Below are positions 63,360-64,000 of a stretch of 64,000 nucleotides of DNA, one piece after another. Numbering within the stretch: position 1 is the stretch's first letter; every line of letters begins with the position of its first letter. Location: the NCBI GenBank assembly GCA_018268595.1, contig JAFDWH010000019.1, positions 158,017 to 222,016 on the forward strand. Reading direction: 5' to 3'. This stretch comes from Actinomycetota bacterium (GTDB lineage Bacteria > Actinomycetota > Thermoleophilia > Solirubrobacterales > Solirubrobacteraceae). The position numbers and the translations under genes are program-made. The notes below the pieces were generated by a model, which made no database searches, was not told where the DNA came from, and worked only from the letters and a program-made list of their open reading frames with translations.

Positions 63360-64000
63360 GTGACGTTCGATGCCTCGAGGCTTCGCCCGGGGGAGATCGT
63401 GGCGGCGGTGGGCGCGATCCTGCTGTTCATCTTCATGTTCTTCTTCGACTGGTACGGGGTCGGGGGACAGGTCGGCGACTTCGCCAAGTCGCTCGGGGTC
63501 GACGTCTCGGTGAACGGCTGGCATGGGCACACCGTGCTGCGGTGGCTGATGCTGCTGACGATCCTCGCCGCGCTCGCGCTCGCGTTCCTGACGGCCACCC
63601 AGCGCACGGTCGCGCTGCCGGTGACGGCGGCGGTGATCGTGACGGCGCTCGCGGCGCTGCTGACGGTGCTGCTCGCCTACCGCGTGATCATCAACGAGCC
63701 GGGCCCGAACCAGTACATCGACGTGAAGATCGGCGCGTGGCTCGGCCTGCTGTCCTCGGCGCTGATCACCTACGGCGGCTATCTGTCGATGCGCGACGAG
63801 GGGACCTCGCTGTCCGACGCCGCCGGCCAGGCGCGCGCGGCCAGCCAGCAGGCGCGCGCCGCGTTCGAGAGCGCGGCGCCGCGGCACGAGGAGGGGCCGG
63901 CGTCCTCGGCGCCGCCGCCACCGCCGCCGCCGCCACCTCCGCCTCCGCCGTCCGCGAGCGAGCCGCCCGCGCCGCCCCCGCCACCGGCGGCCGCACCGCC
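63360..64000 (+). CDS. membrane protein with polyproline C-terminus (truncated by window)
   Basis: Open from GTG 63360 to the window end (213 residues shown), with a strong AAGGAGGT ribosome site. Membrane helices at about residues 14-32, 62-80, 86-106 and 120-138. The tail from about residue 180 is a long proline run (PPPPPPPPPPPPP) broken by Ala and Ser, cut off at 64000. No family recognised. The proline stretch would stall ribosomes without EF-P. Confidence 0.65.
   Translation, partial: MTFDASRLRPGEIVAAVGAILLFIFMFFFDWYGVGGQVGDFAKSLGVDVSVNGWHGHTVLRWLMLLTILAALALAFLTATQRTVALPVTAAVIVTALAALLTVLLAYRVIINEPGPNQYIDVKIGAWLGLLSSALITYGGYLSMRDEGTSLSDAAGQARAASQQARAAFESAAPRHEEGPASSAPPPPPPPPPPPPPSASEPPAPPPPPAAAP

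Overview
The window is very GC-rich, with dense gene packing, frequent GTG starts and 1-4 base stop/start overlaps (TGATG, ATGA, GTGA). Gene content and order (thrS-infC-rpmI-rplT-pheST-argCJBDG, leaderless -10 boxes, a PcrA intein, two-domain multicopper oxidase, many WNGTSW-type secreted repeats) fit a chromosomal segment of a high-GC actinobacterium. Thermoleophilia/Solirubrobacterales (Conexibacter-like) is my best guess; this is inference, since no rRNA is present. I saw no tRNA, rRNA, CRISPR array or intact insertion sequence.

Layout. 1-3380 is an accessory stretch: a broken nucleotidyltransferase fragment cut by the window edge, several strong hairpins, a three-gene minus-strand operon (lamin-tail protein, small membrane protein, proline-rich 55-residue protein) and a secreted orphan flanked by degenerate direct repeats. 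3381-9701 holds lipid and stress genes: a VOC protein, an amphi-Trp protein, a lipid kinase divergent from a PAP2 phosphatase, DUF2630, an MFS exporter with its MerR regulator and palindromic operator, and a cyclopropane-fatty-acid synthase. 9910-18799 is the translation block (thrS, infC, a GH3 gene, rpmI, rplT, an rRNA methyltransferase, pheS, pheT), running into the arginine cluster argC-J-B-D-G (18792-24418). 24445-36456 has two orphan genes, dnaE, a GlxA-type regulator divergent from a metallo-hydrolase, nfo divergent from gltX, an HDOD-LuxR regulator and an Rrf2 regulator. 36491-40974 encodes secreted proteins, ending in a copper operon (cupredoxin-like protein, multicopper oxidase, blue-copper protein). 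41015-43741 has add, cysK and cysE.

43830-50398 is an accessory island: PadR regulator, two ABC ATPases (one with degenerate motifs), a large FtsX-type permease and a DUF2600/YtpB-type terpene synthase in one minus-strand run, with an ArsR-like regulator beyond. It is the best candidate here for an undescribed system (terpenoid production coupled to export). 50507-56660 is a polyprenol-sugar/mannosyltransfer cluster with a NodB deacetylase. 56758-60117 is pcrA, interrupted in helicase motif III by a 365-residue intein and flanked by two paralogous polytopic membrane proteins. folD and a truncated membrane protein close the window.

Regulatory theme. At least fifteen genes have a TANNNT hexamer only 6-12 bases before their start codon and no Shine-Dalgarno sequence, the signature of leaderless mRNAs. 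A second class (for example the 400-1437 operon, the 38574 and 63360 genes) has strong purine-rich ribosome sites. One leaderless signal precedes a 12-codon upstream ORF in the infC leader.
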